From Alphaproteobacteria bacterium (GTDB taxonomy: Bacteria > Pseudomonadota > Alphaproteobacteria > Rickettsiales > SXRF01): a stretch of DNA of 59,170 nucleotides. A program made the position numbers and the translations under genes. The notes under the pieces were generated by a model. It was not told where the DNA came from. It was given only the letters and a program-made list of their open reading frames with translations, and made no database searches. The DNA lies in contig JANYBV010000032.1 of assembly GCA_025360605.1 (NCBI GenBank), positions 1-59,170 on the forward strand, read 5' to 3'. Positions 17,248 to 25,172 of the stretch are shown in pieces (position 1 is the first letter of the stretch; every line of letters begins with the position of its first letter).

Positions 17248-17757
17248 TTACTGTTGAACGATCTGCCAGCTGCCGTCGGGCTGGCGGCAAGCTTTGCCGT
17301 AGCCATCCTGCTTCTGACCGCCGACCACGATGGTCTGACTGTATTCGCGGCAATATTGCCCCTGATTGTTCTGATAGTAGTTCAGAGGCGTTACCGATCC
17401 GGAGTTTCCGGTCTGGGCGTTTTTCCATGGCAGGGTCTGGCCGGGTTGCGCGGTTTCCATCGCTTTTTGCGAGGTGGAGTTGTACGCAGCGAGGTCAGCG
17501 TTATCGAGCGATTTACCGATGGAGCTGCCAACGATACCGCCGAGCAGTGCGCCGCCGAGGGTAGCCGCGGTTTTACCTGCGCCACGGCCCATGGTGCTAC
17601 CGATTACGCCGCCGCCGATGGCGCCGCCGAGGGTTCCAATGTCCTGTTTATTGATGTTGCCACCGTTCATGATGCCTGCGCCTGGAGCGCCGCCTTGTTG
17701 GCAACCGGTGAGCATGGACACGATTGCGATTAATGCTGCTAACTTTGAAGTTTTCAT
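17248..17757 (-). CDS. Glycine-zipper surface lipoprotein (17 kDa antigen type)
   Basis: A 169-residue outer-membrane lipoprotein. The signal MKTSKLAALIAIVSMLTGC gives acylated Cys19. A glycine-zipper 2TM-like segment (GTLGGAIGGGVIGSTMGRGAG and a second LGGALLGGIVGSSIG) occupies residues 40-85, and the C-terminal domain NNQGQYCREYSQTIVVGG...GKACRQPDGSW matches the rickettsial 17 kDa antigen pattern with two conserved cysteines. GAGGAA eight bases before ATG 17757. Upstream of fabI on the same strand, 85 bases apart; role in envelope integrity is inferred. Confidence 0.88.
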   Translation of the reverse strand: MKTSKLAALIAIVSMLTGCQQGGAPGAGIMNGGNINKQDIGTLGGAIGGGVIGSTMGRGAGKTAATLGGALLGGIVGSSIGKSLDNADLAAYNSTSQKAMETAQPGQTLPWKNAQTGNSGSVTPLNYYQNNQGQYCREYSQTIVVGGQKQDGYGKACRQPDGSWQIVQQ

Positions 17758-17881
17758 AATCCGTATTCCTCTATTCGATATAATCATGTGACGCGCCAGT
17801 CGGGAGAGTGACGGCGATATATGAAGTGAGTCATATATCACACAAACTTACATCATTGGCAACTACCAAGACGTGTACCGA

Positions 17882-17899
17882 GTGTTACAAAAATGTAAC
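17882..17899 (+). promoter_or_regulatory. Pho-box/CtrA-like repeat between the lipoprotein and SUMT genes
   Basis: GTGTTAC AAAA ATGTAAC, 11-base period. It is also nearly palindromic (GTTAC...GTAAC), so it could serve either divergent gene. Confidence 0.4.
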
Positions 17900-18033
17900 T
17901 TACCCATAGAAAACTTATTTTCAAGCCGTAATCTTGCAGGTACAAGAAATATGGGCTATAGCGTGGTATTATATAGCGGTGCATGATGGCATTTTTGCAT
18001 CATGTGCGGATGAAAAAATCAGGAGATTTGGCG

Positions 18034-18855
18034 TTGCAATCGAATTCAACTGGAAAAGTGTCATTAGTCGGTGCGGGGCCGGGCGATCCCGACCTTCTGA
18101 CGGTTAAGGCGCTCAAAGCCATACAATCCGCCGATATCGTGGTGTATGACCGCCTTGTGTCTGAAGCGATTATGGCGCTGGTTCCGCATGGCGTGACCCG
18201 TTTTTTTGTCGGCAAATCCTGCAAACAAAAAGTGATGCCGCAAGAAGAAATCCACGAACTGCTTATTTCCCTCGCCAAAAAAGGTAACGACGTGGTGCGC
18301 CTCAAGGGCGGCGACCCGTTTATGTTTGGCCGTGGCGGCGAGGAAGCTATTGAATTGGCAAAGCATTCAATCCCTTTTGAAATCGTTCCAGGCATCACTT
18401 CGGCACATGGTTGCGGGGCGTATGCGGGTATTCCCCTGACCCATCGCGGGCTGGCTACGGGCGTGCGCATCATCACCGGTCACCGCACCGCCGATGAGGA
18501 CAAAGAAGAACCGCTGGAACTGGACTGGAAAAGTCTGGCCGACACCGAGACCACGCTAGTTGTTTATATGGGGCTGGCCAACCTCGCCCTCATTGTGCGC
18601 AAGCTTATGGAACACGGGTTGTCAGCCCACTATCCCGCTGCTGCCATTGCCCACGGAACCATGCCCTCGCAGCGCGTGGTGATTGCCGACCTTGCCACCA
18701 TCGCCGAAAAAACCAAAGACGCGCAGCTGGCCTCGCCGGTGCTGGTGATTATAGGCAAAGTGGCGGCATTGGGGCGAGAGCTGGAGTGGTTCAAATCGGA
18801 ACTTATTGATAATAAAGAAAATTATCCTGAAATATTCACAAAATTGTCACATTAG
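18034..18855 (+). CDS. cobA: Uroporphyrinogen-III C-methyltransferase
   Basis: SUMT methylates uroporphyrinogen III at C2 and C7 with SAM, leading to precorrin-2 for siroheme or cobalamin. Motifs: SLVGAGPGDPDLLTVKALKAIQSADIVVYDRLV, VRLKGGDPFMFGRGGEE, and VPGITSAHGCGAYAGIPLTHRGLA. I start at TTG 18034 because AGGAG stands eight bases before it and a TATTAT -10 near 17968 would leave the ATG at 17983 almost leaderless; ATG 18010 is the other option. No CysG-type fusion. Its last codons overlap a Pho-box-like repeat. Confidence 0.9.
   Translation: MQSNSTGKVSLVGAGPGDPDLLTVKALKAIQSADIVVYDRLVSEAIMALVPHGVTRFFVGKSCKQKVMPQEEIHELLISLAKKGNDVVRLKGGDPFMFGRGGEEAIELAKHSIPFEIVPGITSAHGCGAYAGIPLTHRGLATGVRIITGHRTADEDKEEPLELDWKSLADTETTLVVYMGLANLALIVRKLMEHGLSAHYPAAAIAHGTMPSQRVVIADLATIAEKTKDAQLASPVLVIIGKVAALGRELEWFKSELIDNKENYPEIFTKLSH
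18833..18850 (+). promoter_or_regulatory. Pho-box-like repeat before the 18928 gene
   Basis: TATTCAC AAAA TTGTCAC, 11-base period, lying in the last codons of cobA. A TATTGAT sequence follows eight bases later. Because it is also coding, chance is a fair alternative. Confidence 0.38.
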
Positions 18856-18927
18856 CCCTATTGATGTGCGAAAACGTACGTTGTACACTTAACGTAACGA
18901 AAACAAGCAAAAGTGCGAATTAAGGCT

Positions 18928-19392
18928 ATGTCATCCACCACCATAACCACCGATTCAGCAGAGGTTTCAGACGAAATCATCCACGATAAATTTGCCTTGG
19001 AAACCAAGCATAAAGTCATGGATAAGATGAAGCTGAATGCGCTTTTAGGAAGTATTGCCGAGTCGAGCAAGTTCATGGCAGGCCCATTAGTGGGTATTGG
19101 TTTGGGTGGTGTCATGGCCTCGGCTGCGTTTGCGGTTCCGGTATTAATTGCCGCCGCTGTATTCCTTACCGTCGGTGTTGTTGCCGGTTACGCATCCGCC
19201 CGCATCTGGCAGTCCGGCCAGTTTGACAATTTTGAACTGAATGCACAGAGCACCGCCCGTCACTTGGTACAGGAACTAAAAACCAGCCGCATGATGATTT
19301 CGAACGAGCATGGGCAGAATGCCCGCTCCGATGGTAAAAAATGGGTGCAGGTGGTTAGCCGCGATCCTCAGGGCCTTACCCCACAAACTTAA
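18928..19392 (+). CDS. Orphan two-helix membrane protein
   Basis: A 154-residue protein: about 45 polar residues, then a Gly/Ala-rich membrane hairpin at about residues 50-95 (GPLVGIGLGGVMASAAFAVPVL and a following IAAAVFLTVGVVAGYA), then a soluble tail of about 55 residues. The ATG at 18928 is preferred to GTG 18913. No known family. It overlaps the end of the convergent oxidase-like gene by four bases. Like other orphans here it is preceded by a Pho-box-like repeat. Confidence 0.75.
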   Translation: MSSTTITTDSAEVSDEIIHDKFALETKHKVMDKMKLNALLGSIAESSKFMAGPLVGIGLGGVMASAAFAVPVLIAAAVFLTVGVVAGYASARIWQSGQFDNFELNAQSTARHLVQELKTSRMMISNEHGQNARSDGKKWVQVVSRDPQGLTPQT

Positions 19393-20750
19393 GCCTTTTT
19401 GGCAACCACCGATTTAGCGACCACAATCACGAACATAAATCCGCCGATAATAGCAATCAGCCCGCCCAGCCCCATAAGGCCCATCGCGGCTTTCACGCTG
19501 GTTGACAGCGCGTCCATGCCCCCTGGGGTTTTACGCAGCACGCCGTAGCCGCCTGACCACGCAAGGCCGGAAATATGCAGCAGCTGGCCGCTGCCATAAA
19601 CAATGGGCTGCCAGTAGGCCATGCGCCAGTTGCTGACATCCTTATAGCCGAACGTAGGCAAAAACAGGTACGCCACCCCCATGAAACCAAGGGTAATACC
19701 GACAATCGAACCGTGGTAATGCGCCGGAATCACCACGTTTTGCCCTTGGATAATTTCGCCTAGCGTGCCGCCATACATAAACAGAAGCACCGACATGAGC
19801 AGTGCCGACCACAACGCACGCTGCGGGCTTTTCCTCATCCGGCGCGATTGGTACAGGGCGGGAATAACATAAACCGCAAGGATCAAGGGAGCCACTCCGC
19901 CGACATACTTCATACATTCGGTGAAGAATTCATGGTATTCCATTGAGGTAACTTCAAAATTCAGGCACGCATAAGGAACGATAATGGCCGCCGCAAGGCC
20001 AAAGCTCAGGGCCAGCCAGAGCATGGCACTGCGCACCGAAAAATCAGGCTTCACCGCCTTTGCAAGGAACAGCCAGCTCACCAGCAGTATCTGGGTATGC
20101 AGGTATTGCAATGTGTGCCCGCCGCCCCAGAACAGGAGTTCGTAATAGGTTTGCGCATCGTCGGCGGGGGTAATTTCACGCGGCATCTGGTGGAATGACC
20201 ACACAAACGCCGCTATGGCAATGGTAGCGATCACGCCAGCCGATATGAGTGCAAACACCACAAAATTAGAGTGCCCCTGATGGCTGCGTCCGGAGGTGAA
20301 AAGTTTCACCAGCATCAGCGCCACCCCGCACATCACCAACGAAAGCCCCAAGAAAAATAGCGGGCTGGTGATAACGGGAATGTAGTTACTCATCACCGCT
20401 TGTCCCTTAGGATCCATAGGTGATGCGGCAATAGCAAGATTTCCCAGCCCAAAGCATATCAGTGCGGTTTCTTCCAGTAGCGGAACCACCGATGGTTTCC
20501 CTGCTACTAAAAGGCTCCACATCAGGCAGGCAATGGATAAAAACCACACCAGCACCGACAAATCGACATGCACCACCAGCGCTTCATGGAAAAGCGTTGA
20601 AAATAAAGGGATATTGGACAGTGATGGCGTTCTGGCGATTACAAGGATAAGAGAAAACAGCCCTGCGAGTGCGAGGGCGGATACGCCCATCAGCAGCCAG
20701 TAACGTGAAAGTGCTGTTTCACGGGGTGTCGGTAAAAGGGAATTATTCAT
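19389..20750 (-). CDS. Lone heme-copper-oxidase-like subunit I
   Basis: A 453-residue inner-membrane protein with about 12 helices and the PF00115 pattern. HVDLSVLVWF fits the low-spin heme ligand His of helix II, GHTLQY has the His and the Tyr four residues on that form the CuB-side pair, PAHYHGS carries the two heme ligands of helix X, and GQLLHISGLAWSGG follows. The His-His dyad of CuB is not present anywhere; its place aligns with CLN or YHE. No subunit II or III gene is next to it. Divergent from ctaA (73 bases), whose product supplies heme A. Annotated as cbb3-type or NO-reductase-like in similar genomes; true activity uncertain. Confidence 0.8.
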   Translation of the reverse strand: MNNSLLPTPRETALSRYWLLMGVSALALAGLFSLILVIARTPSLSNIPLFSTLFHEALVVHVDLSVLVWFLSIACLMWSLLVAGKPSVVPLLEETALICFGLGNLAIAASPMDPKGQAVMSNYIPVITSPLFFLGLSLVMCGVALMLVKLFTSGRSHQGHSNFVVFALISAGVIATIAIAAFVWSFHQMPREITPADDAQTYYELLFWGGGHTLQYLHTQILLVSWLFLAKAVKPDFSVRSAMLWLALSFGLAAAIIVPYACLNFEVTSMEYHEFFTECMKYVGGVAPLILAVYVIPALYQSRRMRKSPQRALWSALLMSVLLFMYGGTLGEIIQGQNVVIPAHYHGSIVGITLGFMGVAYLFLPTFGYKDVSNWRMAYWQPIVYGSGQLLHISGLAWSGGYGVLRKTPGGMDALSTSVKAAMGLMGLGGLIAIIGGFMFVIVVAKSVVAKKA

Positions 20751-20823
20751 TGTCTGCGTGCGGGGATATGATACAAAATTGCGCTGACATTAGTGTGTAC
20801 AGAGACTTTATTCCATAAGAAAA

Positions 20824-21882
20824 ATGCGTTCCCCCCTCCTCTATCGTGACCGCCGCGCCGTTCTCCTCTGGCTCGGATTGTGTATTTTTCTGGTCGCCAT
20901 GATGGTTCTGGTTGGTGGCTATACGCGCCTGTCCGGTTCGGGATTGTCGATCACATCGTGGAAACCCATCCATGGCACAATTCCGCCGTTAAACGCGCAG
21001 GAATGGCAGGATGAATTCACCGCCTACCAATCCAGTCCGCAATACCAGAAAGTCAATAACAGCATGACGCTGGAGGAATTCCGCGTAATTTTCTGGCCGG
21101 AATTTATCCACCGCCTGCTTGGGCGCGTAGTGGGGGCGGTGTTTTTTCTTCCTCTGGCGGTATTGGGATTCCGCCGCAGCCTTAGTGGCCATCTTGCCTT
21201 ACGGCTGCTGGGTATCTTTGCGCTCGGCGGGTTGCAGGGGCTGGTGGGCTGGCTGATGGTCAAAAGCGGCCTCGTCGATACCCCGCAGGTCAGCCCTATC
21301 CGCCTTGCCGCGCATCTTTCGGTAGCGTTTGCCATTCTGGCGCTGTTGTTGTGGACATGGATGGATATCAGCTTTTCCCGCCCGCGTTTGACCGGAGTCA
21401 AAGCGCCGATGCTACATTATTATGTATTATGGTTCGGTCTTTTATGCGTACAGATTATCTTGGGAGCCTTTATGGCGGGGTTACACGGTGGACTTATATA
21501 CAATACATGGCCGACCATGGACGGTCAGTGGATTCCGTCCGATCTGCTCGCTGTGTCACCTTGGTACGCAAACATTACGCTGGTTCAGTTTCTTCATAGA
21601 AAATTAGCAATAATCCTTGCTGCTGGCTATGCTATCGCATGGATTGCGACGAGAAAATATGTTAGAAATATACAACTGAAAGTAGCAAGCGTTGCAGTGG
21701 CGGGGATTATAGGCGTGCAATTTATTTTGGGAATCATGACATTGTTGCATCAGGCGCCGCTTGCGCTGGCGCTCGCCCATCAGATGACGGGACTCTTGTT
21801 ATTTGCCGCTGCGGTGGTATTACTCCACACCTTGTCATCGCTTGCGGGCGAAAAAAGTTCGTATTCACCAGCAGTCGCATGA
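20824..21882 (+). CDS. ctaA: Heme A synthase
   Basis: A 352-residue inner-membrane enzyme of the COX15/CtaA type that oxidises heme O to heme A for aa3-type oxidases. It has eight hydrophobic helices in two four-helix halves. Visible signatures: [26 protein letters not shown] after helix 1, [12 protein letters not shown] and [10 protein letters not shown] with the paired heme-ligand histidines of each half, and HLSVAFAIL / HQMTGLLLF with the partner histidines. The paired Cys of Bacillus CtaA are absent, as in alphaproteobacterial forms. Sixteen bases before hemA, same strand. Confidence 0.95.
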   Translation: MRSPLLYRDRRAVLLWLGLCIFLVAMMVLVGGYTRLSGSGLSITSWKPIHGTIPPLNAQEWQDEFTAYQSSPQYQKVNNSMTLEEFRVIFWPEFIHRLLGRVVGAVFFLPLAVLGFRRSLSGHLALRLLGIFALGGLQGLVGWLMVKSGLVDTPQVSPIRLAAHLSVAFAILALLLWTWMDISFSRPRLTGVKAPMLHYYVLWFGLLCVQIILGAFMAGLHGGLIYNTWPTMDGQWIPSDLLAVSPWYANITLVQFLHRKLAIILAAGYAIAWIATRKYVRNIQLKVASVAVAGIIGVQFILGIMTLLHQAPLALALAHQMTGLLLFAAAVVLLHTLSSLAGEKSSYSPAVA

Positions 21883-21898
21883 CACATCGGGACACGAT

Positions 21899-23128
21899 AT
21901 GATTAATTATGAGAACTATTTCACTGCCAGCATCGACCGCCTGAAAAAGGAAGGCCGTTACCGTGTATTCAATGAGCTGGAGCGCAAGGCAGGTTCCTTC
22001 CCGCTCGCCAAAAGCCACATCACGGGGCGCGATGTGACCGTCTGGTGCAGCAACGACTATCTCGGCATGGGGCAACATCCGAAAGTCACCACCGCTATGG
22101 CCGAAGCCATTGGCCGCGTGGGTGCCGGTGCGGGTGGCACGCGCAATATTTCCGGTAACCACCACCACATGGTTATGCTGGAAGAAACCCTCGCTGAATT
22201 ACACCATAAAGAAGCAGCCCTTGTCATGACATCGGGGTATGTGACCAACGAGGCAAGCCTCAGCACCCTCGGTTCCATGTTGCCTGACTGCATTATTTAT
22301 TCCGATGAATTTAACCATGCGTCGATGATTCACGGCATCAAAAACAGCAAGTGCGAAAAGCACGTGTTCCGCCACAACGACCTTGAACATCTCGAATCGC
22401 TATTGCAGGCGTCTGACCCTGCCCGTCCGAAACTCATTGCGTTTGAATCCGTATATTCAATGGACGGCGATATTTCGCCGATCAAAGATATTTGCGACCT
22501 TGCCGATAAATATAACGCTATCACCTATCTCGACGAAGTACATGCCGTGGGTATGTACGGCGATCACGGTGCGGGTGTGGCCGAACGTGAGGGACTGATG
22601 GACCGCGTCACCGTTATTCAGGGCACTCTGGGTAAAGCTTACGGCGTTATGGGGGGGTATATCACCGGTTCGCACGCACTGATCGACATGGTGCGTTCCT
22701 ATGCCCCTGGATTCATCTTCACCACCTCGCTGCCACCTGCGCTTACCGCTGGTGCTAATGCAAGCATTCGCCACCTCATGCAGTGTGACGAGGAACGCGA
22801 ACGCCAGCGCTACAATGTTAAAGTTTTAAACGATATGCTGAAAAAAGCAGGCATCCCCGTCATGCCTACAATGAGCCACATCCTGCCGGTGTTGGTGGCG
22901 GATGCGGTGCTTTGCAAAAAAGCATCTGACATGTTGCTTAACCAGTTCGATATTTATGTGCAGCCGATCAATTTCCCGACCGTTCCGCGCGGCACCGAGC
23001 GCCTGCGCCTCACACCAACGCCATGCCATACGCATGAGATGATGTTTGAACTCACCCGCGCATTGGTGTGGGTATTTGAACGCCTCGGCATCAAGCCGGA
23101 TATGTCGGTGCTGAAAAAAGCTGCGTAA
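21899..23128 (+). CDS. hemA: 5-aminolevulinate synthase
   Basis: A 409-residue PLP enzyme condensing glycine and succinyl-CoA, the committed heme step in alphaproteobacteria. Starts MINYENYF..., the usual ALAS opening, at ATG 21899. Visible blocks: [31 protein letters not shown], the PLP-contact [21 protein letters not shown], and [16 protein letters not shown] with the Schiff-base Lys. Length matches the family. Cotranscribed with ctaA, placing heme supply and heme A formation together. Confidence 0.97.
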   Translation: MINYENYFTASIDRLKKEGRYRVFNELERKAGSFPLAKSHITGRDVTVWCSNDYLGMGQHPKVTTAMAEAIGRVGAGAGGTRNISGNHHHMVMLEETLAELHHKEAALVMTSGYVTNEASLSTLGSMLPDCIIYSDEFNHASMIHGIKNSKCEKHVFRHNDLEHLESLLQASDPARPKLIAFESVYSMDGDISPIKDICDLADKYNAITYLDEVHAVGMYGDHGAGVAEREGLMDRVTVIQGTLGKAYGVMGGYITGSHALIDMVRSYAPGFIFTTSLPPALTAGANASIRHLMQCDEERERQRYNVKVLNDMLKKAGIPVMPTMSHILPVLVADAVLCKKASDMLLNQFDIYVQPINFPTVPRGTERLRLTPTPCHTHEMMFELTRALVWVFERLGIKPDMSVLKKAA

Positions 23129-23151
23129 AAAAATCCCTGAAAAAGAAAAAA

Positions 23152-23177
23152 CCAGACTCCTTTGTTGAGGGAGCTGG
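23152..23177 (-). terminator. Terminator of the 41-residue gene
   Basis: On the minus strand CCAG-CTCC...GGAG-T-CTGG is followed by six T residues. On the plus strand it lacks a good T tract, so it serves the small gene rather than hemA. Confidence 0.75.
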
Positions 23178-23215
23178 CTCTTTCTCACCTGTGATTGCTC
23201 ACAGGGTTTGTGTTG

Positions 23216-23341
23216 TTATTTCTTGTCTTTCAACTCGTTCTTGATCTTGACACTCCAGCACCACAGCACCGTGCCGTAGATGAAGAAGAAGGCCGCGATG
23301 CTCGCCACGGCGAACCAGAGAACGTCTTCGATGAGTTCCAT
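23216..23341 (-). CDS. 41-residue single-helix membrane protein
   Basis: Starts MELIEDVLWF and continues with one hydrophobic helix (about residues 8-30, including AFFFIYGTVLWCW) and a basic tail ending KDKK. Thirty-five of 41 sense codons end in G or C, unlike the flanking hemA. It has a promoter at 23503-23532, a long structured leader and its own terminator, so it is a full transcription unit. GAGG of the ribosome site pairs into a hairpin that includes the ATG. Too short for routine gene finding. Family and function unknown. Confidence 0.62.
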   Translation of the reverse strand: MELIEDVLWFAVASIAAFFFIYGTVLWCWSVKIKNELKDKK

Positions 23342-23680
23342 GACGGAACCTCATGCAGCTATTACTGGTCCTTGGCGTATGTGCCTTGGATCAGTGGGGA
23401 GTTGCTACCGTCTCCCACTTGCTGATTATGTTCAACGCCCAATGCCCCTTAGTAGGAACACAGGCGAAATTGTCATTCATTACAAATAACTCGAACCTTA
23501 TGATTGTAGCGTACCCCGCAGAAATCCTCCAATGACACGATTATGACGTGCCGGATGACGGTTTCGTAACATTATTACCCATTGTATTTTAATAATTTAT
23601 TTTCCTAGAGTTAAAAAACTATACGAAATCCTCACCAAACCATGCTAAAACCATTGAAACGATAAGGTAACGGTGCCGAA
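23342..23680. other. Intergenic region with promoter and leader of the 41-residue gene
   Basis: On the minus strand a promoter (23503-23532) is followed by about 155 bases of leader; a hairpin GTGGGAG...CTCCCCAC framed by ATCAG/CTGAT is visible near 23390-23430, and the start-codon hairpin GAG-TTCC...GGAACTC closes it. On the plus strand AT-rich sequence from about 23560 must hold the promoter of the 23681 gene; none is clear. Confidence 0.55.
23503..23532 (-). promoter_or_regulatory. Promoter of the 41-residue gene
   Basis: Minus strand TTGGAG (23527-23532), 18-base spacer, TACAAT (23503-23508). The same TACAAT is the -10 of the 594 cassette. Confidence 0.5.
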
Positions 23681-24499
23681 ATGAATCTTGTGGATGTTGT
23701 AAATACGTTGGGGGATAAACATTACTCCATCGGCAGGCCGATTTATTTCGAGGCAGCTGACGATGAACAGCAATTTGTTCAGGTGCATGCGCATCCCGTG
23801 CTTCGGATGGGCGCGCCTGAAAGGATCAGCCAGATACTTCAGGAACGCAACAATGATTCCAAAGGTATCGCCATTGCTTATGGCGGGTTCATCGGCATTG
23901 ATATGGCCGCCGCGCATGATGCGGAAGGCATCTTGTTGCTGGACATCAATCCGGACCAAAAAAAATTCTGGCGCAGTGTCATTGATCTGATCAAGGAATC
24001 TCCCACCGCTGCATCCTTCAGGGAAAAATTTTCTGTTCTCAGTAATAGGTATCAGTTGCGGCAGGCATCCGGCGACGTGGCAGAAAAATACCCTTCATTT
24101 ATAGATGATGAAGACGTGTATAAAAAAGTCCATGACTGGGCTATCAAAGGGATGATGGCCAGCACCGACATGGATGTGCTGGATACGGATCGCCATCAGG
24201 AACTGGCGGGGTTATTGCAACAGAATGTAGGAATGATTTTCCTGACCAATGTGCCATATTTCTACAATAAGGGCAGGAATGACGGCATTAGCGCAGACAG
24301 TAAATTTCCAGCCAAAACCACCTTTTACAGTGGTGCCATCGCGCCAGATGATTATGCGCTTATTTTTCAGAACCAGAAAATACTGGCGGGTGACAATACG
24401 AAAGTGATTTATTGCGACCATTGCACCGGCCACGATGTTTTTCCCCTGAAAGAAGAATCACTGGGAGCCATTTTACCGCGCGTTGCAGTAGCGCGTTAG
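23681..24499 (+). CDS. Hypothetical protein, possibly methyltransferase-like
   Basis: A 272-residue soluble protein. GIAIAYGGFIGIDMAAAHDAEGILLLDINPDQ has the shape of a Rossmann glycine loop followed by an acidic strand end, and NVGMIFLTNVPYFYN later resembles the strand-4 region; the order recalls the LIC_10091-like group of SAM-methyltransferase-fold proteins. That assignment is weak and from memory. No signal peptide or membrane helix. Codon use is host-like, in contrast with the GC-rich genes on both sides. A bidirectional terminator follows. Confidence 0.6.
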   Translation: MNLVDVVNTLGDKHYSIGRPIYFEAADDEQQFVQVHAHPVLRMGAPERISQILQERNNDSKGIAIAYGGFIGIDMAAAHDAEGILLLDINPDQKKFWRSVIDLIKESPTAASFREKFSVLSNRYQLRQASGDVAEKYPSFIDDEDVYKKVHDWAIKGMMASTDMDVLDTDRHQELAGLLQQNVGMIFLTNVPYFYNKGRNDGISADSKFPAKTTFYSGAIAPDDYALIFQNQKILAGDNTKVIYCDHCTGHDVFPLKEESLGAILPRVAVAR

Positions 24500-24506
24500 G
24501 CAAAAA

Positions 24507-24533
24507 AAAGGCCTCCCTTTTGGGGGGCCTTTT
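24507..24533. terminator. Bidirectional terminator
   Basis: AAAGGCCTCCC and GGGGGGCCTTT with a short T-rich loop, flanked by A8 on the left and TTTT on the right, so it can end both the 23681 gene and the convergent 24972 gene. Confidence 0.88.
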
Positions 24534-24576
24534 CCAACACACTGAAGTGTTGTTTGTTGCTCGGAATCGTCAGGGT

Positions 24577-24972
24577 TTAGCTGCCCAACTCACCGAAGAT
24601 GAACCCGAGATCGAGTTCGATGTCGTCGATCGGGGTGGAGACCTCGAGCTGGGCCGTGTGGCCGTTGCAGGAGATCGCCTCCGTCACCATCATCATTCCG
24701 ACGTGGCTGCCGGTAGAGGTGAGCATGACGAAGCTCTTGATGAACACGACGTGCATGACCGTGAGGTAGTAGCACCCGTCGAGTTGGAACTCTTCGGTGT
24801 CGCCGGGGTCGATGAAGAAGACCAGTTCCTTGCCCTCGTCCGTCGTCAGCTTGATGCTGAGGCGGTTGCGGGTGTTGTTGAAGAACTGGGTTCCACCGAA
24901 CAAGGGACACTGGGTGACCTGAAGGCCGTGGAAACCGAGACTGGGACCGCTGATGCCGTTGATGCTCAGCAC
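24577..24972 (-). CDS. GC-rich small soluble orphan protein
   Basis: A 131-residue protein, beta-rich by eye, with no membrane helix or signal peptide; contains FFIDPGDTEEFQLDG and an acidic C-terminal part. The start is GTG 24972 with AAGGAG seven bases before it; an upstream ATG at 25014 lacks such a site. Codons are strongly G/C-ending compared with the neighbours. Promoter, leader and terminator are its own. The Shine-Dalgarno is one arm of CTCCTT-TT-AAGGAG. No family recognised; composition suggests horizontal origin. Confidence 0.65.
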   Translation of the reverse strand: MLSINGISGPSLGFHGLQVTQCPLFGGTQFFNNTRNRLSIKLTTDEGKELVFFIDPGDTEEFQLDGCYYLTVMHVVFIKSFVMLTSTGSHVGMMMVTEAISCNGHTAQLEVSTPIDDIELDLGFIFGELGS

Positions 24973-25078
24973 TGGACTGCTCCTTAAAAGGAGGGTCAAA
25001 CTTGCACTCGCCAAGAACCGAAGTTCAGGGAAAGTCTACTTCTTCTCCAGCTGGTTGCTGGTAAAAAAAGAAAGTAGT
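24973..25078 (-). promoter_or_regulatory. Structured leader of the 24972 gene
   Basis: On the minus strand: CCAGC-aacca-GCTGG, then GAAC-ttcg-GTTC (a UUCG-capped hairpin), then CTCCTT-tt-AAGGAG over the ribosome site. The opening TTTTTACCA...TGGAGAA resembles TTTTTACCA...TGGAAAA of the leader at 1226. Confidence 0.5.
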
Positions 25079-25084
25079 GACGCT

Positions 25085-25113
25085 ATAATACTTAATTTTT
25101 GTTAAATTTTCAA
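25085..25113 (-). promoter_or_regulatory. Strong sigma-70-type promoter of the 24972 gene
   Basis: Minus strand TTGAAA (25108-25113), 17-base spacer, TATTAT (25085-25090). Confidence 0.7.
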
Positions 25114-25172
25114 AATAAAAATGAATAGGTCATTACTCTATTTATTAATATATTGAATTATCAATGTATTGG

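Noticed and set aside
23195-23425. Plus-strand 76-residue open frame
   Set aside because: Antisense to the 41-residue gene and its leader; no ribosome site.
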